Origin: Chitinophagaceae bacterium
Lineage (GTDB): Bacteria; Bacteroidota; Bacteroidia; Chitinophagales; Chitinophagaceae
DNA: 64,000 bases
NCBI GenBank assembly: GCA_023957575.1
Contig: JAMLGU010000002.1
Location: 248,001 to 312,000 of the forward strand
Reading direction: 5' to 3'
Shown here: one piece after another, positions 45,256-52,932 of the stretch
How the letters are laid out: the number at the start of each line of letters is the position of its first letter
Numbering within the stretch: position 1 is the stretch's first letter
Notes under the pieces: generated by a model
Database searches by the model: none
The model's input: only the letters and a program-made list of their open reading frames with translations
What the model was told of the DNA's origin: nothing
Made by a program: the position numbers and the translations under genes

Positions 45256-45630
45256 TGGAGGCGACCGGATTCGAACCGGTGTCCAAACATATCCTTCAAA
45301 AGCTTTCTACATGCTTATTTCCTGTATTAATTGTCGGCAAAGAACAGGGAAGGAACAAACCGATTCCTTGCGTAGCTGGATAATCTTTTTTCCGATGCAC
45401 AGCCTAACCGGAAAGCATTCTGCACTTTGTTTTATGAGTCGGCGGCGGAGCGTGGCGGCAGAACAACCGGCTCAACGCGGCCCTAATGACTACTTAATCA
45501 CTGATTAGGCAGCCATGGCAAATTGAGTATTGCCATTTATATTTTGAGTATTCAGATTAAAGGGCTAATTACCCAACGCCCTGCATGCTTACACTTTCAA
45601 AGAACTACGCTGTCAAAACCAAACGCCCCC
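45256..45630 (-). ncRNA. ssrA: transfer-messenger RNA (tmRNA)
   Basis: Both tRNA-like ends are visible on the minus strand. The 5' end GGGGGCG (45630-45624) pairs with CGCCTCC (45263-45257), with discriminator A at 45256; GGTTCGAATCC forms the T arm. CCA is not encoded. The tag frame ends GGC AAT ACT CAA TTT GCC ATG GCT GCC TAA (stop at 45507-45505), giving ...GNTQFAMAA. This Ala-Ala-ended tag marks stalled proteins for ClpXP. Length is about 375 bases; a T-rich stretch follows. Confidence 0.94.
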
Positions 45631-45692
45631 CAATAACCTATGAAGATACAAAATTTTTAAAAAACTAAGTCTGATTTCAGGCTAAATTTTAT

Positions 45693-47045
45693 TTATTTAA
45701 ACAACCTGAAAATATCTAACCCTAATGCATAAGCCATTAACCCCAATAACAAAATCATGCCAAACATTTGCGCATATTCCATAAACTTGTCGCTGGGTTT
45801 GCGCCCTGTTACCATTTCAATAAGGGTAAATAATGCATGACCTCCATCCAGAGCCGGAATTGGCAATACATTCATAAATGCCAAAATGATTGAAAAAATA
45901 CCTGTCATTAGCCAAAATCTTTCCCAATCCCATACACCTCCGAATGTTTTTCCAATACTGATAACGCTCCCCAGATTGTCATTTACGTTATGTTCTTTTG
46001 AGGTAAATAACAATTTGATGCCGCCGATATATTCATTCAGCTTGGTTACACCCATTTTTATACCGGCTGGTAGCGCTTCAAAAAACCCGTATTCTTTCTT
46101 TTCAAAATTTAGCAGTTTATAAGCATTGTTGCCATAACCTACTTTACCGTTTTCGTCTAATTTTACACCTACTTTGGCGGTATCGGCACCGTTTCTTAAA
46201 ACAGTGAGTGTTACCGCTTGATTTTTAAAATTCTTAACAGCGCGTATAAAATCATTATAAAAAGGTACCGAAATGCTGTCAATAGCAATAATCTGATCTC
46301 CTTTTTTTAGTTCACCGGAAGTGTAATTTATTTTGGATGCGTCAATCGTATCAACGATATTAGGCATTCTGATAGAAACAAAGTTTTTCAGTTGGTTTTT
46401 TGTAAGTTCTTTCAAAAATCCGGGAGGAAAGTTGATTACGGTATCTTTTCCACCTCTGTCAACAGTAAGTGATACTTTCTCGCTCAGTAACATCTTTTTT
46501 GGCAAATCATCTTGATATACAAGGGTTTCTCCATTCACCTTGGTAATCAAATCGCCATCTTTGATGCCTACCTTTAGCGCCAGTGAGTCGGCTGCCAATC
46601 CGTATTGGATATTGGCTACCGGTAATTTTTGCTCGCCCCACACAAATAACATCATCGCAAAAATGGCAAATGCCAGTAAAAGGTTTAAGATAACCCCGGC
46701 CAGCATAATAATGAGCCTTTGCCAGGCCGGTTTGGAACGAAACTCATAAGGTTGTGGCGGTTGTTTCATTTGCTCCTTATCCATACTCTCATCTATCATT
46801 CCGCTTATTTTCACATAGCCGCCTAAGGGAATCCAGCCCAAACCATAAATGGTTTCGCCTATTTTTTTCTTCCAAAGTGAAAACCAGGGATCGAAAAACA
46901 GGTAAAATTTTTCTACCCTGCATCCAAACCATTTGGCGGTTATGAAATGACCAAACTCGTGTAATAAAATGAGGATAGAAAATGAAAGTATAAATTGCCC
47001 AACATTAGCGCCCAAAGCCGACCAGCTAAAAAGTAATATGTTCAT
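45693..47045 (-). CDS. rseP: site-2 intramembrane metalloprotease RseP
   Basis: 450 residues from the ATG at 47045; a TTG-started longer frame (47084) would begin inside the -7 box. The zinc motif is HEFGH at 29-33, with GRVEKFYLF-type and LGWIPLGGYVKISGM segments, one or two PDZ domains (around 130-300) and the NVLPIPALDGGHALF motif with the third zinc ligand. RseP-type proteases release membrane-bound regulators. dxr lies upstream. Confidence 0.93.
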   Translation of the reverse strand: MNILLFSWSALGANVGQFILSFSILILLHEFGHFITAKWFGCRVEKFYLFFDPWFSLWKKKIGETIYGLGWIPLGGYVKISGMIDESMDKEQMKQPPQPYEFRSKPAWQRLIIMLAGVILNLLLAFAIFAMMLFVWGEQKLPVANIQYGLAADSLALKVGIKDGDLITKVNGETLVYQDDLPKKMLLSEKVSLTVDRGGKDTVINFPPGFLKELTKNQLKNFVSIRMPNIVDTIDASKINYTSGELKKGDQIIAIDSISVPFYNDFIRAVKNFKNQAVTLTVLRNGADTAKVGVKLDENGKVGYGNNAYKLLNFEKKEYGFFEALPAGIKMGVTKLNEYIGGIKLLFTSKEHNVNDNLGSVISIGKTFGGVWDWERFWLMTGIFSIILAFMNVLPIPALDGGHALFTLIEMVTGRKPSDKFMEYAQMFGMILLLGLMAYALGLDIFRLFK

Positions 47046-47081
47046 GATGTATATTAGTACGATATTTTCAAAAAATGGTTG

Positions 47082-47089
47082 CAAAGATA
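47082..47089 (-). promoter_or_regulatory. -7 box upstream of rseP
   Basis: Minus strand TATCTTTG, 36 bases before the chosen ATG; this supports the start at 47045. Confidence 0.5.
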
Positions 47090-47202
47090 GCCTTTAGCAG
47101 TTATCATTTAGAAATTTAGAGTTATGATTTTCGATTTATATATGAATTATTAGAGTGATAGCGCTGAATTTTATAATAATTTTAAAGAAAACAACAGTCT
47201 TT

Positions 47203-48357
47203 TTAAAGCTTTATTATATCGGCAGCCAGCGTTCGCGCCTCGGCATCGCTCTCGAAATAATCGCTAAGAACAGGTTTTTCAATAAATGGAACTTCGCTCA
47301 TTACTTTTTCAACAATATCGGTCATTTCAAGAAAACCGACACGGTTTTTCAGAAAAGCAAATACGGCTATTTCATTAGCTGCATTCATCACGCAAGGCAG
47401 ATTTCCTCCTTTTTCGAGCGCTTCCATAGCCAATGCAAGATTCCTGAAGGTTTTTAAATCAGGCTCTTCAAACGTAAAGCTGCTGATTTTTTTAAAGTTG
47501 AAACGAGGGTAGTCGTTTTTTATTCTGGTAGGGAAAGCAAGTGCATATTGAATAGGCAGTTTCATATCAGCTAAACCAATTTGGGCTTTAATGCTGCCGT
47601 CTTCAAACTGTACCATGCTGTGAATAGCGCTTTGCGGATGCACTAATACTTCTATTTGTTCAGGTTTTAAATTGAACAGCCATCTGGCTTCTATCATTTC
47701 AAGACCTTTATTCATCAGTGTGGCAGAATCTACTGAAATCTTTGCACCCATTGTCCAGTTTGGATGCTGGAGCGCATGTTCTTTTTTTACATTTACCAAA
47801 AAGTTGGGTTTGCGCCCAATGAAGGGGCCGCCGGATGCAGTAAGGTAAATTTTTTCAATCCGATTTCTTGTTTCGCCCATCAGGCACTGAAAAATTGCTG
47901 AATGTTCGGAGTCAACCGGAATGATAGGAACCCTGTTTTTTACAGCTTTTTCCATTACAATGTCGCCGGCTACAACCAGCGTTTCTTTATTTGCCAGTGC
48001 AATTGTCTTTTTATTTTCGATAGCTTTTAAAGTAGGTTTTAGGCCTGCAAAACCCACAATAGCGGCCAGCATGAGGTCGTAGCAGTTCATAGCGGCTACT
48101 TCTTCCAAAGCGTCTTCGCCGCCAAATACTTTAATATCGGTTTTGGCCAATGCTTCTTTTACTGCGTTATATTTTCTTTCGTCGCTAATAACTACAATAT
48201 TAGGATTAAAAGCAAGTGCCTGCTCTATCAGTAATTCATAGTTTTTATGTGCAGTGAGCACTTCGGCCGAAAACTTATCGGGATGTGCCTTTATTACCTC
48301 CAAAGCCTGACTGCCAATAGAGCCTGTTGAACCAAAAATCGCAATTTTTTTAATCAT
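47203..48357 (-). CDS. dxr: 1-deoxy-D-xylulose 5-phosphate reductoisomerase
   Basis: 384 residues. Second step of the MEP isoprenoid pathway (NADPH, divalent metal). NADPH site GSTGSIGSQALEVI at 9-22; ALANKETLVVAGD and PVDSEHSAIFQCL hold the catalytic and metal-binding residues; WTMGAKISVDSATLMNKGLE is a family signature. rseP follows on the same strand, a common pair. Confidence 0.96.
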   Translation of the reverse strand: MIKKIAIFGSTGSIGSQALEVIKAHPDKFSAEVLTAHKNYELLIEQALAFNPNIVVISDERKYNAVKEALAKTDIKVFGGEDALEEVAAMNCYDLMLAAIVGFAGLKPTLKAIENKKTIALANKETLVVAGDIVMEKAVKNRVPIIPVDSEHSAIFQCLMGETRNRIEKIYLTASGGPFIGRKPNFLVNVKKEHALQHPNWTMGAKISVDSATLMNKGLEMIEARWLFNLKPEQIEVLVHPQSAIHSMVQFEDGSIKAQIGLADMKLPIQYALAFPTRIKNDYPRFNFKKISSFTFEEPDLKTFRNLALAMEALEKGGNLPCVMNAANEIAVFAFLKNRVGFLEMTDIVEKVMSEVPFIEKPVLSDYFESDAEARTLAADIIKL

Positions 48358-48423
48358 AATTTACACTTGTTTATTGCCGAATGGAGTGATGCTAATGACC
48401 GCTCCGAACTTATTAAACTCATT

Positions 48424-49929
48424 CTATTTACCTTTTTCTACCCATTGCTGAAGTGCATCAGCTAATTTTCTGTCATTGCTTAATCGGGGCACTTTGTTTT
48501 GGCCGCCTAATTTGCCTATGGAACGCATATAATTAATAAATCCGTTTTTTTCTACACAGGTTATTTTTAAAGGCAACAATATATTGCCTGTTATCAAATC
48601 ATTATAATAAGTGTTTTTTTCTCTCAGGTTATGATCAACTTTTAATGCAAATTGTTTCAAATCTGCAGGTTTATTCTCAAACTCAACAAACCATTCATGA
48701 TAAGACTTGCCTTCGCCTTCGCTTACAAAAGGTGCTACCGTAAATTCGGTAATATTAATATTTTCTTCTTGTGCAACTTTTAAAATGCTATGTTCCGCTT
48801 CTTCGGCAATTACATGCTCGCCAAATGCGGAAATAAAGTGTTTGGTTCTTCCGGTTACAATGAGCCTGTAAGGATTTATTGAAACAAATTTTACCATATC
48901 ACCAATATCATAACCCCATAATCCTGCGTTACTGTTGATGACTAAAGCATAGTTTACACCTGTTTCCACGTCTTTCAGACTGATTCTTTTTGGATTTTCT
49001 TTACCTATTTCTTCTTCAGGAATAAATTCATAAAAAATACCACTGTTAGTTATCAGCAATAGCCCCGGTTCGGTTTGTGTGTCCTGAAAGGCAAAAAATC
49101 CTTCAGAAGCCGGAAAGGTTTCTATGCTGTCAATCTTTTTTCCGATAGACTGAAATAATTTGGATTTATAGGGTTCAAAATTTACGCCCCCGTGCACTAA
49201 AATTGAGAAATTGGGAAATAATTCAGTGATGGTTTTTCCTGAACGTTTCATCAATTCATCAAAATACATTTGTACCCATGGCGGAATGCCACTAATGAGT
49301 GTCATATTTTGATGAATGGTTTGGTCAACAATTTTATTCAGTTTGGTTTCCCAATCCTCTATACAATTGGTTTCATAGTTTGGCAATTGATTTTTTCGCA
49401 GGTATCCGGGAATGTGATGATTTACAATTCCGCTCAACCTTCCGGTAGGGATGCCTCCGATACGTTCCAAAACCGGCGATCCGCTCAGAAATATCAGTTT
49501 ACCGTCGGCAAAAGCGCTGTTGCCGGTTTCAGCCATATAGCATAAGAGTGCATTTCTGGCAGAATTGATATGGTTGTCAATAGAGTCCTTGGTGATTGGG
49601 ATGTATTTAGTGCCGCTGGTAGTACCCGAGGTTTTTGCAAAATAAATGGGTTGCCCACGCCAGAGTACATTATGCTTTCCTTCTTTAATGAGTTCTATAT
49701 AATTTTTTAATTGTTCGTAGTTCCTTATGGGTATCGCTTCCTTAAAATCTTCGTAAGAAGTAACGTCTTTTAAGAAATGATTATTGCCAAATTCGGTATT
49801 TCGCCCGGTTTTCAATTGATTTTTGAGTATTGCATCCTGGTCTGCAACGGCGGTTAGCATACTTTTTTTTATACTTTTAGAAACATACGCGGCTAACGGC
49901 TTGGCAAATAAAGACTTGATTTTCATCAC
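48424..49929 (-). CDS. GH3-family acyl-adenylating enzyme-like protein
   Basis: 501 residues of the GH3 (auxin-responsive) superfamily of ANL-like enzymes. The ATP-binding loop YFAKTSGTTSGTKYIPIT, the EGFFAFQDT segment and VINSNAGLWGYDIGDMVKFV, then RTKHFISAFGEHV, are conserved. Plant members join amino acids to acids; the bacterial substrate is unknown. It is divergent from rplU. Confidence 0.9.
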   Translation of the reverse strand: MMKIKSLFAKPLAAYVSKSIKKSMLTAVADQDAILKNQLKTGRNTEFGNNHFLKDVTSYEDFKEAIPIRNYEQLKNYIELIKEGKHNVLWRGQPIYFAKTSGTTSGTKYIPITKDSIDNHINSARNALLCYMAETGNSAFADGKLIFLSGSPVLERIGGIPTGRLSGIVNHHIPGYLRKNQLPNYETNCIEDWETKLNKIVDQTIHQNMTLISGIPPWVQMYFDELMKRSGKTITELFPNFSILVHGGVNFEPYKSKLFQSIGKKIDSIETFPASEGFFAFQDTQTEPGLLLITNSGIFYEFIPEEEIGKENPKRISLKDVETGVNYALVINSNAGLWGYDIGDMVKFVSINPYRLIVTGRTKHFISAFGEHVIAEEAEHSILKVAQEENINITEFTVAPFVSEGEGKSYHEWFVEFENKPADLKQFALKVDHNLREKNTYYNDLITGNILLPLKITCVEKNGFINYMRSIGKLGGQNKVPRLSNDRKLADALQQWVEKGK

Positions 49930-49971
49930 TTTAATAAATTATTCTAAAAAAAATCCGTCAAAAAATTGAGG

Positions 49972-49979
49972 CAAAGATA
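49972..49979 (-). promoter_or_regulatory. -7 box upstream of the GH3 gene
   Basis: Minus strand TATCTTTG, 42 bases before the start; no clear -33 element. Confidence 0.45.
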
Positions 49980-50031
49980 ATACCTTGTTTCGTGAGATAA
50001 TAAATATAAGTTTATTCTTTAAAAAAATGTC

Positions 50032-50062
50032 TTGTCTAATAAAAAAAATGTTCTTACCTTTG
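50032..50062 (+). promoter_or_regulatory. promoter of rplU-rpmA
   Basis: TTG (50032-50034), exactly 20 bases, TACCTTTG (50055-50062). A full match to the Bacteroidota pattern, 20 bases before the rplU ATG. Confidence 0.72.
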
Positions 50063-50082
50063 CCGTCCTAATTTTTAAAATT

Positions 50083-50382
50083 ATGATAGCTGTAATAAAG
50101 GTAGCAGGTCAGCAATATAAAGTTGAAAAAGATCAAACTTTATTTGTACCACATATTGAAGGAAACGCAGGTGATTCTATCGACCTTGAAGTTCTGTTTG
50201 CTCATGCAGACGGGAAACTGTCTGTTGGATCAAATTTGGCTGCAAAAGTAAATGCTGAGATTGTTGATCAAATAAAAGGCGATAAGGTTATTGCTTTTAA
50301 AAAGAAAAGAAGAAAAGGTTTTCAGAAGAAGAAAGGTCATCGTACCGCTTATACAAAAATTAAAGTTTTAGAAATAGCATAA
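50083..50382 (+). CDS. rplU: 50S ribosomal protein L21
   Basis: 99 residues from the ATG at 50083; an in-frame upstream extension would start inside the promoter. MIAVIKVAGQQYKVEKDQTL and the C-terminal FKKKRRKGFQKKKGHRTAYT with ...IKVLEI are the L21 pattern. rpmA follows 38 bases on. Confidence 0.96.
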   Translation: MIAVIKVAGQQYKVEKDQTLFVPHIEGNAGDSIDLEVLFAHADGKLSVGSNLAAKVNAEIVDQIKGDKVIAFKKKRRKGFQKKKGHRTAYTKIKVLEIA

Positions 50383-50420
50383 TTTATTTGCAAAACATTG
50401 ATAATAAAAAAAATTAAACA

Positions 50421-50681
50421 ATGGCACACAAAAAAGGAGAAGGTAGCGTAAAAAATGGTCGTGATTCTGAAAGCAAGAGATTAGGTGTGAAAATTTATGG
50501 TGGCCAGCCCGCTATTGCCGGAAACATTATTGTACGCCAACGTGGTACTGTTTACCATCCTGGTAAGAACGTGGGTGTTGGTAAAGACTTTACAATTTTT
50601 GCACTGACTGACGGTGTAGTCGAATTCAGAAAAGGTAAAAAAGACAGAACTTATATTTCTGTAAATCAAGCTCAGGCATAA
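50421..50681 (+). CDS. rpmA: 50S ribosomal protein L27
   Basis: 86 residues. Begins [20 protein letters not shown], then LGVKIYGGQ and [21 protein letters not shown], a complete L27. The mature N-terminus starts right away, so there is no Firmicutes-type cleaved extension. Confidence 0.97.
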   Translation: MAHKKGEGSVKNGRDSESKRLGVKIYGGQPAIAGNIIVRQRGTVYHPGKNVGVGKDFTIFALTDGVVEFRKGKKDRTYISVNQAQA

Positions 50682-50721
50682 TCCATTTACATTTACTTAA
50701 TAACTTGTGGAAAAAAAATTT

Positions 50722-50754
50722 GCAGGTATAATTATATTTTATAATTTTACCTGC
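50722..50754. other. 33-base symmetric hairpin between rpmA and the repeat protein
   Basis: GCAGGTA-T-AATTATA-TTT-TATAATT-T-TACCTGC: two 7-base stems with one T-T mismatch and a TTT loop. No T tract follows on the plus strand; on the minus strand an AATTTTTTTT tract does. It could be an attenuator, a weak terminator or a protein site. Confidence 0.6.
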
Positions 50755-50790
50755 GATAATCCATTTATTACTAACATTAAATTCTAAAAA

Positions 50791-51069
50791 ATGGCAGTTA
50801 AAAAAGCAGCAGCAAAAAAAGCGGCTCCAAAAAAGGCGGCAGCTCCTAAGAAGGCAGCAGCTCCAAAGAAAGCGGCAGCTCCTAAGAAGGCAGCAGCTCC
50901 AAAGAAAGCAGCGGCTCCAAAGAAAGCAGCAGCTCCAAAGAAAGCAGCAGCTCCAAAAAAGGCAGCAGCTCCCAAAAAGGCAGCAGCTCCAAAAAAAGCA
51001 GCAGCTCCAAAGAAAGCGGCGGCTCCAAAGAAAGCAGCTCCAAAAAAAGCAGCAGCTAAGAAAAAATAA
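50791..51069 (+). CDS. histone H1-like AAAPKK-repeat protein
   Basis: 92 residues built almost wholly of the hexapeptide AAAPKK, 11 exact units between MAVKK-AAAKK-AAPKK and AAPKK-AAAKKK. The composition (Lys, Ala, Pro) is that of histone H1-tail-like nucleoid proteins of bacteria, which bind DNA by charge. At DNA level it is an 18-base minisatellite with synonymous changes, so copy number may vary between strains. A strong terminator follows. Confidence 0.85.
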   Translation: MAVKKAAAKKAAPKKAAAPKKAAAPKKAAAPKKAAAPKKAAAPKKAAAPKKAAAPKKAAAPKKAAAPKKAAAPKKAAAPKKAAPKKAAAKKK

Positions 51070-51095
51070 GCTCAGTCTTAATTTGAAAATTTTTG

Positions 51096-51124
51096 AAGCC
51101 TTCCTATTAAAGGGGGGCTTTTTT
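51096..51124 (+). terminator. strong terminator after the AAAPKK-repeat gene
   Basis: AAGCCTTCC (51096-51104) pairs with GGGGGGCTT (51112-51120), including two G-T pairs, 7-base loop, followed by TTTT. Confidence 0.85.
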
Positions 51125-51252
51125 CATGCCTGATACTTTAAAGAACAGCGTGATATTAACAAGTTGTTTCATTATTCCTTTCCAAAAAAGAAAAGGATTG
51201 CAGGAATATTTTTGCTACCTTGTAAAATAGTCTATACTAATAAATACTTAAA

Positions 51253-52932
51253 ATGAATAATACTGTTATTGCCGATCAGTTTTCATTGCTTTCTAAATTA
51301 ATGGATATTAACGGTGAAAATTCTTTCAGGTCCAAAACTTATTCTATTGCAGCTTTCAATATTGAAAGGCTGGATAAGCAACTTGAAGATATAGGTAACG
51401 ATCAATTAAGCAAGATACCCGGCTTCGGCTATTCTGTTGTTTCAAAAATAGAAGAAATCCTTACAACCGGTAAATTAAAGATATTGGACGAATATGTGCA
51501 AAAAACGCCATCCGGCGTTTTGGAAATGCTGCAAATAAAAGGGTTAGGACCAAAAAAAATCCATGCTATTTGGAAGGAAATGGGAATACAGTCCATTGGA
51601 GAACTTGAATATGCCTGTATAGAAAATCGTCTTTCCTCATTTAAAGGTTTTGGGCAAAAAACCCAGCAGAAAATTTTGGAAACAATCAGATTCTACAAAC
51701 AAAATCTTGGTCATTTTCTGTATGCACAGATCAATGAAATATTTGACTCTGTTTTTGAATATCTAAAAAAAATATTTGGCAAAGAAAAAGTAATGATTAC
51801 CGGCGATTACCGAAGGCAGATGCCGACTATTAAGGAATTGGAATTCATTATTGATGAGGGTTGTGAGGCAATCAAGCCTAAATTTCAGACTGCTTATCCT
51901 CCTGAACTATTGGAAGAACGTGAGGACTCATTGTTATATAAACTAAGCAATGGATTGAGGCTTAGATTGTATAACAACAGAACAAATATTTATAAAAAAC
52001 AATTTCTCACTTCCGCCTCGGATGCGTTTTTGGAAGAATTTTTTTTAAATGAAAATAATAATTTGTTTGAAAATGAAATCTGCAACGGTGAAATAGATAT
52101 TTTTAAAAATCGGGGAGTTCCTTATATTGCCCCCTGCCTGCGCGAAAGTAAATCAATAATAGAAAAAGCAAAGGCAGGAAAACTACCCGAACTTATTCGC
52201 CTCAATGATATTAAAGGATGTATTCATAACCACAGCAATTGGTCAGATGGGATTAATACGATTGAAGAATTGGTAAATGCCTTGATAGAAAAAAAATTTG
52301 AATACCTTGTAATATCTGATCACTCAAAGACAGCAGCTTATGCCAATGGGTTATCGGAAGAACGAATCCTGAAACAGCATGTTTATATTGATGAGTTAAA
52401 CAAAAAGTATCCTTCTTTTAAAGTTTTTAAGAGTATAGAGAGTGATATATTAAGTGACGGCAGTCTCGATTATGCCGAAGATTTGCTAAAGACTTTTGAT
52501 CTTGTAATAGCATCGGTTCACAGCAATCTTTATATGGATGAAGAAAAAGCGATGATGCGGTTGATGAAGGCAATTGAAAATCCTTATACTACCATTTTGG
52601 GGCACCCTACCGGAAGACTATTGTTGAGCAGAAAGGGTTATCCTATTAATCATAAAAAAATAATTGATGCCTGTGCAGCTAATCAGGTGGTGATAGAAAT
52701 TAATGCTAACCCACATCGATTAGATATGGATTGGGAATGGATAGATTATGCAATGAACAAAAATGTAATGCTTTCTATTGACCCTGATGCACACTCCATC
52801 GAAGGTATTGATGATATCCGTTTTGGTGTACTGGCCGCACAAAAGGGTGGTTTGACACCTGAGTTTAATCTAAGCAGTTTTTCGCTCAAGGAGTTTGAGA
52901 CATTTCTAACACAGCAAAAAACTAAGAGATGA
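51253..52932 (+). CDS. PolX-type protein: helix-hairpin-helix, degenerate palm, PHP phosphoesterase
   Basis: 559 residues in the bacterial PolX order: helix-hairpin-helix segments (LSKIPGFGYSVVSKIEEIL, LQIKGLGPKKIHAIW, FKGFGQKTQQKILE), the polymerase palm, then a C-terminal PHP domain. The PHP metal ligands are present (HNHSNWSDG with H325 and H327, SDHSK, SVHSN, GHPTGRLL, DPDAHS). The palm is not: active PolX has GSxRR...DIDxL, whereas here it is GDYRRQMPTIKELEFII, so the DxD is ExE (E195, E197), and the third acid is replaced near 237-239 (RLRLYNN). It probably keeps 3'-5' exonuclease or AP-site activity and lacks polymerase activity. Confidence 0.85.
   Translation: MNNTVIADQFSLLSKLMDINGENSFRSKTYSIAAFNIERLDKQLEDIGNDQLSKIPGFGYSVVSKIEEILTTGKLKILDEYVQKTPSGVLEMLQIKGLGPKKIHAIWKEMGIQSIGELEYACIENRLSSFKGFGQKTQQKILETIRFYKQNLGHFLYAQINEIFDSVFEYLKKIFGKEKVMITGDYRRQMPTIKELEFIIDEGCEAIKPKFQTAYPPELLEEREDSLLYKLSNGLRLRLYNNRTNIYKKQFLTSASDAFLEEFFLNENNNLFENEICNGEIDIFKNRGVPYIAPCLRESKSIIEKAKAGKLPELIRLNDIKGCIHNHSNWSDGINTIEELVNALIEKKFEYLVISDHSKTAAYANGLSEERILKQHVYIDELNKKYPSFKVFKSIESDILSDGSLDYAEDLLKTFDLVIASVHSNLYMDEEKAMMRLMKAIENPYTTILGHPTGRLLLSRKGYPINHKKIIDACAANQVVIEINANPHRLDMDWEWIDYAMNKNVMLSIDPDAHSIEGIDDIRFGVLAAQKGGLTPEFNLSSFSLKEFETFLTQQKTKR

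Noticed and set aside
45212..45508. 98-residue plus-strand frame containing GGDRIRTGVQ
   Set aside because: It is the antisense reading of the tmRNA gene; this peptide is a known artefact of tRNA-like T arms.
50784..50975. Ala/Phe/Gly-repeat frame on the minus strand
   Set aside because: Antisense of the AAAPKK minisatellite; the plus frame has a start context and a terminator.
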